Part shown: one piece after another, positions 1 through 8,426 of the stretch
Numbering within the stretch: the stretch's first letter is position 1
Layout of the letters: the number at the start of each line of letters is the position of its first letter
Source of the DNA: Hirudo medicinalis
Taxonomy: Eukaryota > Annelida > Clitellata > Hirudinida > Hirudinidae
DNA length: 28,788 nt
Assembly (NCBI GenBank): GCA_011800805.1
Contig: MPNW01000734.1
Span: 1-28,788 of the forward strand
Direction: 5' to 3'
Made by a program: the position numbers and the translations under genes
Notes under the pieces: generated by a model
Seen by the model: the letters and a program-made list of their open reading frames with translations, nothing else
The model's database searches: none
Told to the model about the DNA's origin: nothing

Positions 1-417
1 GCAGGGTAGTGAAAAGCCCTCTCGCAAGAAATATACCTTCCGCTGCAATATAATCTTGCGAGAATTTGCTCTGGCTACCGCCATTTTGGTGGCTTCCACC
101 ACTTCCTTTAGGACCTTGTTGTGTCGCTACGTGTACCGACCGTTGTCGAGGGCATATTTGCAATTTGAGAGCACATGATGGAGTGTCTCGGATTCGCCGC
201 AGAGCTCACATTTATAGTCTTCCGTCAAACCCCATCTTCGCAAATTGTCTCTAGAAGGTAATTGGTCATAGATCGATCTTATCACAAAGGCTAATCGATA
301 TGGAGACATCTTCCATATCTCATTACAACTGATGGAGCGCTGAACCACGTCCTCCCACGTGGTCCACCTACCTTGCTGTGACTGCTGCACTGCCTTTGTG
401 ACTCGCTCACTCTCCAT
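1..417 (-). pseudogene. RLE-type LINE fragment (zinc knuckle to endonuclease side), runs off the window
   Basis: The minus strand from 417 down encodes the C-terminal part of an R2-like non-LTR retrotransposon polyprotein. It begins in the segment just before the zinc knuckle (QQSQQGRWTTWEDV) and continues through a CCHC knuckle, CELCGESETLHHVLSNC (C-x2-C-x7-H-x4-C). In this class the knuckle sits between reverse transcriptase and the restriction-enzyme-like endonuclease. The following conserved motif GRYTWRHN carries a nonsense change here (TGG to TAG near 127), but the same frame continues with HNKVLKEVVEATKMAVA and YFLREGF to the window edge. The copy is therefore a truncated, inactivated element. 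It matches the longer copy at 2640-5100 residue by residue in this stretch. Family assignment rests on domain order and motif, not on a search. Confidence 0.8.
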
Positions 418-453
418 TATGTTGTACGCCCAGACAGTTATTTACCCCCCGCC

Positions 454-520
454 CTAGGGGGATGTTCACCCCCAAAATTTTGATTCACTCCCAGCAGCAA
501 TTAGGGGGTGAACACCCTAG
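454..520. repeat. Imperfect inverted repeat, hairpin-forming
   Basis: The left arm at 454-473 (CTAGGGGGATGTTCACCCCC) is complementary to the right arm at 504-520 (GGGGGTGAACACCCTAG) apart from a 3-nt gap, with a loop of about 30 nt. Both arms contain a run of G or C and a GTTCACCCC core. It lies just beyond the LINE fragment and could be the end of a small MITE or a solo foldback. No target duplication was recognised. Confidence 0.6.
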
Positions 521-719
521 ACCTGGGAGCCGCCAGCCGATTTGTAGTTAAGTCTAACGAAGCTGGATATTATCGCAGCCGCAGCCGATTTTTAAATCCT
601 AAACCGCCGCTGTCTTTACACCAAGGTCAAATTCGATTCAATTCATAACAGCCCGGTGACACGCAAGCTAGTTTTAGGCGCTTGATTCATTAACATAAAA
701 TATGTGCCTGTTTCCAGCA

Positions 720-1135
720 CGATCTTTAACATTTTTTAACATTAAGTTTATTATTTTTTAAATTTCACTTTTATATATCTTTTTATATTATTTTTTCATT
801 CAATTTTTCTATAATTCGTTATTGATTTTTTTTTTAATTAAAAATATAATTTTTAATTTTTAATTTATTAATTTAATATATATTTTTTACATATTTTTAA
901 TATATATTTATATTAAATTAATAAATTAAAAATAAATTAATAAATTAAAAATTATATTTTTTAAATTTTAAATTTATGTATTTAAAATTTTTATTATTTT
1001 TATTTTTAATTTATGTATTTTTAATTTTTAAAAATATAATTTTTAATTTATATTAGATAATTTATATTAAAAATATAATTTTTAATTTATATTAGATAAT
1101 TTATATTAAAAATATAATTTTTAATTTTAAACCAA
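720..1135. repeat. AT-only low-complexity tract with a 39-bp tandem repeat
   Basis: About 400 bp are almost entirely A and T, built from TTTTTAATTTAT and AAAATATAATTT words and their complements, so much of the tract is self-complementary. Within it a 39-bp unit starting AAAAATATAATTTTTAATTT repeats from 1030: 1030-1068, 1069-1107, and a partial third copy to about 1130. No gene is seen in it. Confidence 0.8.
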
Positions 1136-1256
1136 AAGCAATAATTAAAGTGAATTATATAATCGACCAATGAGAACGTGAGTTTGCTATCAGAGCCGGT
1201 TACCATTAGATTAGAACTTGTTTTGAAATCCTATTCTATTTCTTAAAATTTTAACA

Positions 1257-1367
1257 ATGTCACGCAAAGGCAAAACGAATGCTTACGGTAAATCCGCCAA
1301 ATCTGCCGTAATCAATATTCATAACGAAATGAACTCCTCCCATCAAAATACTCAGCCCACTGAATGA
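1257..1367 (+). CDS. Unassigned small ORF, 36 aa
   Basis: The ORF runs from ATG at 1257 to TGA at 1365-1367 in sequence of more normal composition than the AT tract before it. The product is small and rich in Ser, Asn and Lys (begins MSRKGKTNAYGKSAKSAV). I do not recognise a family. It could be a first exon, the leader of a decayed transposon, or chance. Confidence 0.25.
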   Translation: MSRKGKTNAYGKSAKSAVINIHNEMNSSHQNTQPTE

Positions 1368-1686
1368 TTAAAAGTAAATTTTTCCAGTTTATAAATAAAT
1401 AAACAAATAAAATAAAAGAAAATAATAAATTAAAAATAATAAATAGTATTAGCAACAGTTGTATTGTGTCATGTTCGCAATCCAGTCTGTACCGCCAGGG
1501 AGCGTCCTCGAGTAGGGGTGCTCTACATTTATGGTAGATCGATTAAAAATTGCTTTCACATCCAGTTCGAACACATAAGGCACTCGAAAGATCGGATAAA
1601 TGAAATACGTGATGCGCGAACAGTGCTTGTATCGGTAATTGGGGTAGCCCTTAAAAAGACTGTTTAGAGTCCTTAAAAGGACTGAT

Positions 1687-2425
1687 TCATACTGGATAAT
1701 ATTCCCGGATGAGTTCCAATGCACGCTGGAAGCATGAATGCCTGTTTCCAGCCATCCTATTCCAAAGAAACTCATACAGGTAAGAAGCAATTAGTTCGTC
1801 AAAAGTCCCCCTCATTCGTTTGAACTTGTCCCTCGCACATCTCCACAAGTTCTCAACACAATTTGTGTGAATTTCAAATTGAAATTGAAATTGAATGCCA
1901 TTTGGAGCAACAAAGGCAACATAACGGTTTACAGTGGCGTGTGGCAAACCTGTGACAGCTTTCAGGTTTACGTAGGCTGCCCACCGATCGCTCCAAACTG
2001 TCGTTCCTGTAGAGCAAAGAATAAATGTTTATTTTACTAATAAAAATTGTCGCTTATCAAGTCTATTACCTGTCAAAATGCGCTGCTGTACGATTGGTAG
2101 CAGTGTAGCAGCATTTCTGGGTACTTCAACCAGGAAGGCCTCTTTTGTCTCTTGAACTTTTCCACCAAAAAATCTATCTCTGCCTTTCTGATCTTGCTCG
2201 CCGATTCCTCGTCCTCTTTGGTGCTGAAACAACACTCATCAATTTGAACCACATGCCCTGGACATACGATTTGTACAGGATGATCCTCATCCAATACATA
2301 CAGAGATCCCGGTGCATGTTGAACCAATCGGGGAGAGTGTGGCACGTGCTCAATTGGAGCAATTCCCCCACAGATGCTTGACTTACGTCACTCAGTGACA
2401 AGTAGTAAGTCATCTGCATGTGAGG
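1687..2425 (-). pseudogene. Merlin/IS1595-like DDE transposase, C-terminal two thirds (intron plus frameshifts)
   Basis: Read on the minus strand, this encodes the catalytic region of a transposase of the ISXO2/IS1595 fold, which in animals is the Merlin superfamily. In order: a helical stretch MTYYLSLSDVSQASV; PDWFNMHRDLCMYW; a first catalytic Asp in VVQIDECCF; FFGGKVQETKEAFLVEVP; a second Asp in VWSDRWAAY; TVNRYVAFV; and HTNCVENLW with the terminal acidic residue, then RGTFDELIASYLYEFLWNR. A 63-bp GT-AG intron (2007-2069) separates ILTG from TTVWSDRW, and splicing restores the frame exactly. Two further breaks, near 2295 and just after VVQIDECCF (about 2225), are frameshifts, so the copy is dead. 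The N-terminal zinc-binding part of the same kind of protein lies at 5561-5850 on the same strand. Terminal inverted repeats were not found. Confidence 0.8.
2007..2069 (-). other. 63-bp intron within the Merlin transposase
   Basis: On the minus strand the donor reads CAG|GTAATA and the acceptor CTCTACAG|GAACG. Joining the flanks gives the uninterrupted conserved string ILTGTTVWSDRWAAY. The size matches the shortest introns of the host genes here. Confidence 0.75.
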
Positions 2426-2639
2426 TGAATATAATAATAAGGGTTCCTACCGAAAGGAGAGGGAGAATGATGAACCCATCACTGGACTCAAGGATTTTGA
2501 CCGGCTTATAACAATGACCACCGATTTTTGGACTGCCTTGGATAATGGCGCGCCAAACAACAGGAATTTTTCAGAGATCCATATCGATATGGGAGGTCTT
2601 TGCTCGAACCCCCAAAGTCAGGAACTCTAACAGTTAGTC

Positions 2640-5100
2640 AAGGAGAGTTAGAGGCTTGTCTCACCTAGACATACATCGACACTCTCCGCAACAAGCCGCT
2701 TCCAGAGAGAACTGGGATTTCTGAGGCACCTCTGCCTACATGTCCATTCAGCATAGCAGCCCCTTCGATTGAGAAGGTCAGAAGAATTGTAAAAAAAAGC
2801 AAGAAACCGCTCCGCGCCCGGCCCCAACGGAGTTCCATATCTGCTATATAAAGGATGTCCCAGAACCCTCAAACTGCTCCATACTAAAATAGTAACAGCC
2901 TGGACCACTTCCTCAGTTGAACGGAAAATAGCTGAATGCGTATATATATCCCTAAGGAAAAGGAATCCAAGTGCCTGAATCAGTTTCGACCAATCTCGTT
3001 GTTGAATGTGGAAGGGAAAATCTATTTCTCATGTTTGGCCGCAAGGCTCACTGATTTCATAACAGCGAACATCGACACTTCAAAAAGGAGGAGTCCCAGG
3101 AGAGCCGGGTTGCATAGAGCATACCATCATGATATGGGAGGCGATTCAAAACGCAAAAAGAAACCAATTTGGTCGTTTACATGTCGTTTGGCTCGATCGG
3201 TGCCTCACCAACTCCTTTGGAAAACGCTAGAGGCCCAACATGTTCCTATAGTAATAATTGAAGTGCTTCAAGAATACTTCAATGAATTTGTTATGCGTTT
3301 TTCCACGAAAGAATGCACCATAGGCTGGATTCTTCTGCAGGTTGGCATAGCCATGGGATGTGCCATTTCTCCATCGCTCTTTGTACTTGCCATGCAAATT
3401 GATCTGAATGCAGTAGGAGCTGGAATTCTCGAGGCGCGCATGGGCGACACCATAATCGTCTTAAACAGGAAGCAGATCGTTCAAAGAGTCTTCGACATGC
3501 TCAACGATCTACTCCTTTGGTGCCGCATGGCTTTCAAACCTGAGAAATCTCGAAGTCTCTCCCTAACCAGAAGGAAAGTTCGCAGTGACGTGTACTTCAC
3601 AGTCGGAGGACAGCGCATCCCGACCATCTCGGAAGAACCGGTAAAGAGCCTTGGAAGAGTTTTTGACGAGTTGCTCCGTGACAAAAATCAAGAGCCTGCC
3701 ACAGTTACCAAAATGTCGGATGGATTGAATGCAACTTCCAGAACGCCTCTTCAGGGCAGATTCAAAGTCTGGCTTTTGCAATTCGTTCTCTTGCCAATGC
3801 TGCTCTGGTAACTCACCATATACGAAATTGGATTGCCGTCGGTGGAGGAAATGGAGAGGAAAATTAATCAATGCACAAGGAAGTGGTTGGGGTTGCTACA
3901 TCAATATCGTCGATCGCTCTTCACATTAGGAGAGCACGATTGAGGCTGCCGCTCAGGTCCATTGTTGAAGAATACAAAATCAGCAAAATCAGAACACTAT
4001 GGTCGCTCAACAACTCCAAAGGCAACAGACTCCGCGAAGTTACGCCTCAGCTTGGTTCTGGACGGAAATTCAGAGCGCAAGAAGAGATCGAGAAGTCACA
4101 GGCAATTTTGGCTTTTGAGAAAATAAGAGGGCCCATTCAGGTTGATCGTCATGGAGTTGGATGGAACCACTTTGAGAGATGGTCCACGGCTAATGCACCA
4201 GCCAAAGCAGCCATGATAATTCAGGAGAGAAGGAGACAGATGGAAACGGAAAGAATCGCTCTGGCAACAAAGCCAGCAAGGCCAATGGACAACATGGGAT
4301 GAGGTCCTCCAAAGATCCGTCACATGGAAAGACATTTGGCATTCATGATCAGATCGGTTTATGATGACTCCCTTCTTGAACCAATTTGCAGAAGTGGGGG
4401 ATAGTCCAAGACGCCAGCTGCAGACTGTGCGGATGTTCCCAGTCACTCCGGCATGTTCTCTCGTCCTGCATGTACGCCCTTGCCCGTGGGCGCTACACAT
4501 GGCGGCACAATCAAGTCTTGCAGATCGTGCTCGAAGCGGCAAAGACGGCATGCTCCCAGGCTAATGCCCGTGAAACTTCGTCAGCTAGAAGAATATACTT
4601 CTTAAGAGAGGGCTCGTCGCAACACCTCAAGGAAAAGAACGAGAAACAAAGAAGGGACTTGCTTTCCAAAGCCAAAGATTGGGAAGTCTCAGCGGACCTG
4701 CAAGGAGAAAAGCATTGCCACAAGGTGTTGCAAGAGAGTGGCAAGCGGCCAGACTTGATGTTGGCGTCAACAGCGACGGACTCCTTTATCCTGGTTGAAT
4801 TGACGGTTCCATGGGAAGATAGGATTGATCTTAGCAATGCTTTGATGCTTTGAAGAGCGACCGGTACTTGGATCTCACAATGGATCTCGAGGCAAGAGGG
4901 TATGTCCATCTTTTCGCCATCGAAATCGGTGCTAGAGGACTTGTGGGCAGGTCCACGTACGCCTTTCTCAGAGCGATAGGCCTTTCCAACAGACAGACAA
5001 AACATTTTGTCAAAGAACTGTCTGAGGCCGCAGAGTCAGCGTCTCACTGGATTTGGACGACGAAGGACCGGAAGTAAGACTTCAAAGTCAAGGGGAGGCA
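2640..5100 (+). pseudogene. RLE-type (R2-like) LINE: reverse transcriptase, CCHC knuckle, PD-(D/E)XK-like endonuclease
   Basis: This is the longest LINE copy in the window. The order is: N-terminal RT segment (ARNRSAPGPNGVPY near 2800, IPKEKES near 2945, QFRPISLLNVEGKIYFS), RT core with HVVWLD, VPHQLLW and VGIAMGCAISPSLFV (about 3170-3400), thumb-like WCRMAFKPEKSRSLS (about 3520-3560), a CCHC knuckle CRLCGCSQSLRHVLSSC with GRYTWRHN (about 4410-4510), then the endonuclease with RPDLMLAST and ILVELTVPWEDR (about 4745-4825) and YAFLRAIGL. It is broken many times by frameshift. Motif A lacks the residues between WLD and VPHQ (compare LDLANAYGSLPHQ in the 20-kb copy). The motif C region (MDD in that copy) is reduced to MGDTIIV. 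This copy cannot encode an active enzyme. RLE elements integrate by target-primed reverse transcription. Confidence 0.85.
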
Positions 5101-5520
5101 TGGAGTGTCAGTCATATGGAGGGTCCTGGCTCATTCCACCACAACGGGGACATCGGAAGGGAGTCAAAGAAGAGACATCTGGACAACTGTAATGCCAACG
5201 GCATATAGGAGGCGCTGCAGTACAGTTTCTAGTGATGTTTCTCGGACAACGAAGCTCTCGCGGATTTTCGTGGCGATTTCGGACGTAAAATTTTTTGTCT
5301 TATTTTGTATCGAGCGGACAGTCCGTTGATTGTTGAGGGTATGTTGCGAGATTATGTTGATATGAAGGAAGAACAAGCTGACAGGGACATCCGTCTGATC
5401 ACCGGATGCGGCCCAGCCCCTGAGAGCGTAAGGATTCAGGGCCGAAACTTTCATCGAAGGGGCCATTCCTCTGAAGATCTCTGTCAGAAGACTCCATCAG
5501 GAGTTTCGAAAAAAAATATA
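5101..5520 (+). mobile_element. 3' untranslated tail of the RLE LINE
   Basis: After the endonuclease stop (about 5077) the sequence keeps the moderate GC content of the LINE until about 5510, where it passes into an A-run with TA repeats, consistent with the 3' end of a retrotransposon. Inside it, 5392-5475 contains CTGATCACCGGATGCGG and GGGCCGAAAC, which recur in a short element at 27815-27880. Confidence 0.6.
5392..5475 (+). other. Conserved LINE tail module, structured-RNA candidate
   Basis: The pattern CTGATCAnCGGATGCG, about 25 nt of variable sequence, an ATC/ATT-containing stretch, then GCCGAAAC is shared with 27815-27880. GGCCC (in GCGGCCCAG) can pair with GGGCC just before GAAAC. Conservation in a non-coding tail suggests recognition by the LINE machinery; the actual fold is not known. 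Confidence 0.45.
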
Positions 5521-5560
5521 TATATTAAACTACTTCATTTTCTGCCAAAGAAGAAAAAAA

Positions 5561-5850
5561 TCAGTTAAATAATAAGTCAGCTAAATAAATTATCTGGAAA
5601 GATAATATTATCATAATGCATTTGTTAAGTGGTATGTTGCATTTTTCATAAAAGCTCCCATGCCGTACTGATTTACTTGCACGGCATTGTTTGTTTGAGC
5701 ATCTCCAGACATAACCATCGTTGTGCTGTTTCTTGTGCACAACGTCATTGGTGACTGACATTGCAGACTTTATGGTTGCTCAATAAACCGTGGTCCATAG
5801 CCCATCTCACCGCCTCCCTCGTTTCGTATGTCATGATTTAGCTTTACNTT
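5561..5850 (-). pseudogene. Merlin transposase, N-terminal zinc-binding part
   Basis: The minus strand encodes TREAVRWAMDHGLLSNHKVC (from about 5830), then, after a single-base frameshift near 5750, HKKQHNDGYVWRCSNKQCR and SVRHGSFYEKCNIPLNKC. The arrangement C...(DGYVWRC)..C followed by SVRxGSF and a Pro-Leu-rich helix is the N-terminal region of IS1595/Merlin transposases. The recognisable part stops near 5610, close to where the catalytic part at 2425 would have to resume, and both parts are on the same strand. The natural reading is one Merlin gene split by insertion of the LINE, or an intron of it that received the LINE. Confidence 0.7.
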
Positions 5851-5975
5851 GTGCTGTTTCTTGTGCACAACGTCATTGGTGACTGACATTGCAGACTTTA
5901 TGGTTGCTCAATAAACCGTGGTCCATAGCCCATCTCACCGCCTCCCTCGTTTCGTATGTCATGATTTAGCTTTAC
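5721..5975. repeat. Exact 127-bp direct duplication around a single N (assembly artefact)
   Basis: 5721-5847 is repeated without change at 5849-5975, separated only by N at 5848. The length equals that of the two other gap-flanking duplications in the window. It copies part of the Merlin N-terminal region, so the apparent second copy is not real. Confidence 0.9.
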
Positions 5976-6289
5976 AGAAAATATCCCGGAAACTTCGGGA
6001 TATGCAACTGCTATTGTATGTTAAAAATGTTTGACGAAGACAGATCAAAACGCAAGAGGATCACTACTAGACGAAAGGAAAGAAAGCATTCTTGTGCATC
6101 TTGTGCATTGATTGGTACACTTGCATCTGCTGCGGGTGTCGAATATCAGGCTCATCGAGGCTCAAAAGGAACACCAAATCCAGAGGATGTTAGGTATCAA
6201 CGTCCAATAAAAGGCCAGACTTCGGCAGGACAGATCTTTGATCGTAATATCCAGAATGAGGCCGCTTCTGAGGAAAGCGTAAGTCGACC

Positions 6290-6800
6290 TGCTGACTACG
6301 CCCCTTCGCCAATCTCAATGGGGAAGAGGTCTGTTCTATAGCCTTTCGCTTCCAGGTCCATCGACAGGTCTGCATACTTTTCCGCTTTGAGCGCATTGCT
6401 ATATTTAAGTCTCTCCACCCACGGTACCGTCAGCTCCACCAGAATGATGGCATCCGACGACAGCGACAGGAGCACTATGCCCGGACACTTTCTATCAGAA
6501 CCTTGGGGGTAGTGCCTCATCCCTTCTATATCGGCTGCGACGGTCCAGTCTGCAAGAATATCTCTTCTGGGCGTTTGACATCTCTTTTTACAGAGTTGTG
6601 AGAAGCCCTTGCGCATGAAATAAATCCGCTGATTAGCGATCGTGCGCGAGTTTGCCTTGGAAACTGCTGCTTTTTTCCATGGGAGGTCAGATCCACCAGA
6701 ATGATGGCATCCGTCGATGGCGAGTTGCCACTTTCTACAAGCACTGGTCGTAGTCGTTTGCCTCTACAAGAATGTCTCTCCTGGGCGTTTTTAATGTACG
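6290..6800 (-). pseudogene. Two head-to-tail fragments of RLE LINE endonuclease
   Basis: On the minus strand a complete-looking endonuclease segment at about 6650-6290 reads RIYFMRKGFSQLCKK, TPRRDILADWTV, SDAIILVELTVPWVERLKYS, KYADLSMDLEAKGY, and FPIEIG. Immediately upstream (about 6800-6670) lies a second shorter piece with TPRRDILVE and STDAIILVDLT, the same two motifs in the same order. Both are dead fragments. The family is that of 2640-5100. Confidence 0.75.
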
Positions 6801-6879
6801 AGTCGTGCTTGGATAAACATAATGAGAGCTAACAATAGCTAATTTTAAAAAGACGCTATGGGTCATTGGCCGGTGAAGT

Positions 6880-6950
6880 GTGTCCATGGGGGTTGTGCAA
6901 CCCGGGCTCCTGGTTGGCGCCCCCAAATTCAAAATCCTGCATAACTCCCT
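6880..6950. mobile_element. Possible hAT-type element terminus
   Basis: A GC-rich stretch ending GCGCCCCCAAATTCAAAATC and then CATAACTCCCTG resembles, on the minus strand, a CAG-starting terminal repeat followed by a G-run, as seen at ends of DUF4371-type hAT elements. There is no adjacent transposase, so this would be a solo end. The call rests on resemblance only. Confidence 0.3.
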
Positions 6951-8426
6951 GTGTCCAGACCGATTGCATAATGCTCCCTCAATTCAAGATGAATCATATT
7001 TGCACTTTCTCAAAGAGCAACGAGCGACGTCATATCCGCTTATGACGCTGTAAGTGAATCCATTCGTCAGAGGAAGAGGTCATCGAAGGTGGTACTGTAA
7101 TAAGTTTGACAATGCTGAGAAAACTATCCTAGACAATGCACCTACAGTATTGTGACATACTCAAAAAGAAAACTAAAAGAAACGGTTATTCGACACTTCG
7201 GCAATCGGGTACTGTTTATCAAAAATAATTTTATCTAAAGCATTTTATATTTAAAATATACATGTCCTATCTCGGGGAAGTAATAGGATTTAATCAATTA
7301 TATTTCATAACATGCAACGTCTAAGTTAACCTGAATTAATATCCTTAAAACAGGCAGAATTCTGGTAACCAAACGGCAAGAGTTTTCTTTTTTCATCTAG
7401 AATCCGCACGGGAGCAGCAGTCGAAGTGGCTTTTGAAGCATCAACCTCTTAATCCAAAAGGATGGCTATGATTCTAGATCGCCGCCATATCTTACAGGCA
7501 CAAGAAATGCCTTAGCAGCCCCCCGTCAGCCGGTTACCTGCTTTCCATGTCTAATTGCAAACCTTCAAGTCTCACTGATTTCCTAGCGACTGTCATTTTT
7601 GGAAAACCACCTGGGAATCCAACGTATCAGTTGGATTGCTAGTTCGGTTGCGTAATACCTATGAACTGCAGCAACACGTTGGACGTTGGAAAATGCCAAA
7701 GCACTTGCTTATGGAAATATCACTGCGCCATCTTACTGGAAGCGCACAAGTATTAACTCTGGTCAACAGGTTTGTTGTTTCGCATTTATTAATCTTTTAT
7801 CTCATTCTTCAATCAGCAGATGAAGACGTCTGACTTGAACAAGTGGAAGAATGCCAAATTGACAATATAATCGACGTCATATTTGAGGATGATCTCCAGA
7901 AAAGCTTTTCTCTTCGATATTTTGTGAATAGACTTAATCATTTTATTCAAATGTAAACGTTGTTTATCAATGGTTTATCATACAGACATTAGTCTACTTA
8001 AACCACTGTAAATTAATGTTATGTTATAAAGCTTCGTTTGTATTTGTTAAGCTCTTTTAGCACCTTTAAAATCTTTGATATGCTAAACAGTCTGTAAACA
8101 AACACAAATACCTTTATACTTTCACTTTAATTAAGTTTTATGGTAACAAATAAAAAAAATTCAATTTTTGATTTTACTGATTTTTGGTATTTTTATTAAA
8201 ATTGAACGGTTAATCTCTCGAAAATTAACCATGGCTGAGTAAGCAGGCTACCAGATTTCAGTAACTTATTATCTAAACTGTTCAGAAAATATTTTGAAAT
8301 TTCCCCCCTCATATGGAGGGGTAGTCTATACTCGGCCCTTGGTCCAATAAACTTTTTGTCTGATATTGTTCTCCACAGAGCTTGGTTGACTTAACTCGTG
8401 TTTGTATAACTTTTGTCGGAGTAGAT
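6951..8426. other. Intergenic stretch without a recognisable gene
   Basis: Nothing here could be assigned. An open frame at 7636-7833 (+) has no conserved motif, and the sequence upstream of it is interrupted in all frames, so it may be a remnant of an unknown repeat. The only clear structure is the 56-bp dispersed repeat at 7971-8026. Confidence 0.5.
7971..8026 (+). repeat. 56-bp dispersed repeat, copy 1
   Basis: The sequence beginning TGGTTTATCATACAGACATT and ending AATTAATGTTATGTTA is 52/56 identical to 25096-25151 on the same strand. All four differences are transitions. Confidence 0.8.

Noticed and set aside
7636..7833. 65-codon plus-strand frame as a gene or an ACAD8 5' exon
   Set aside because: No conserved motif, no acceptor linking it to 8427, and a better leader exon exists at 8427-8535.
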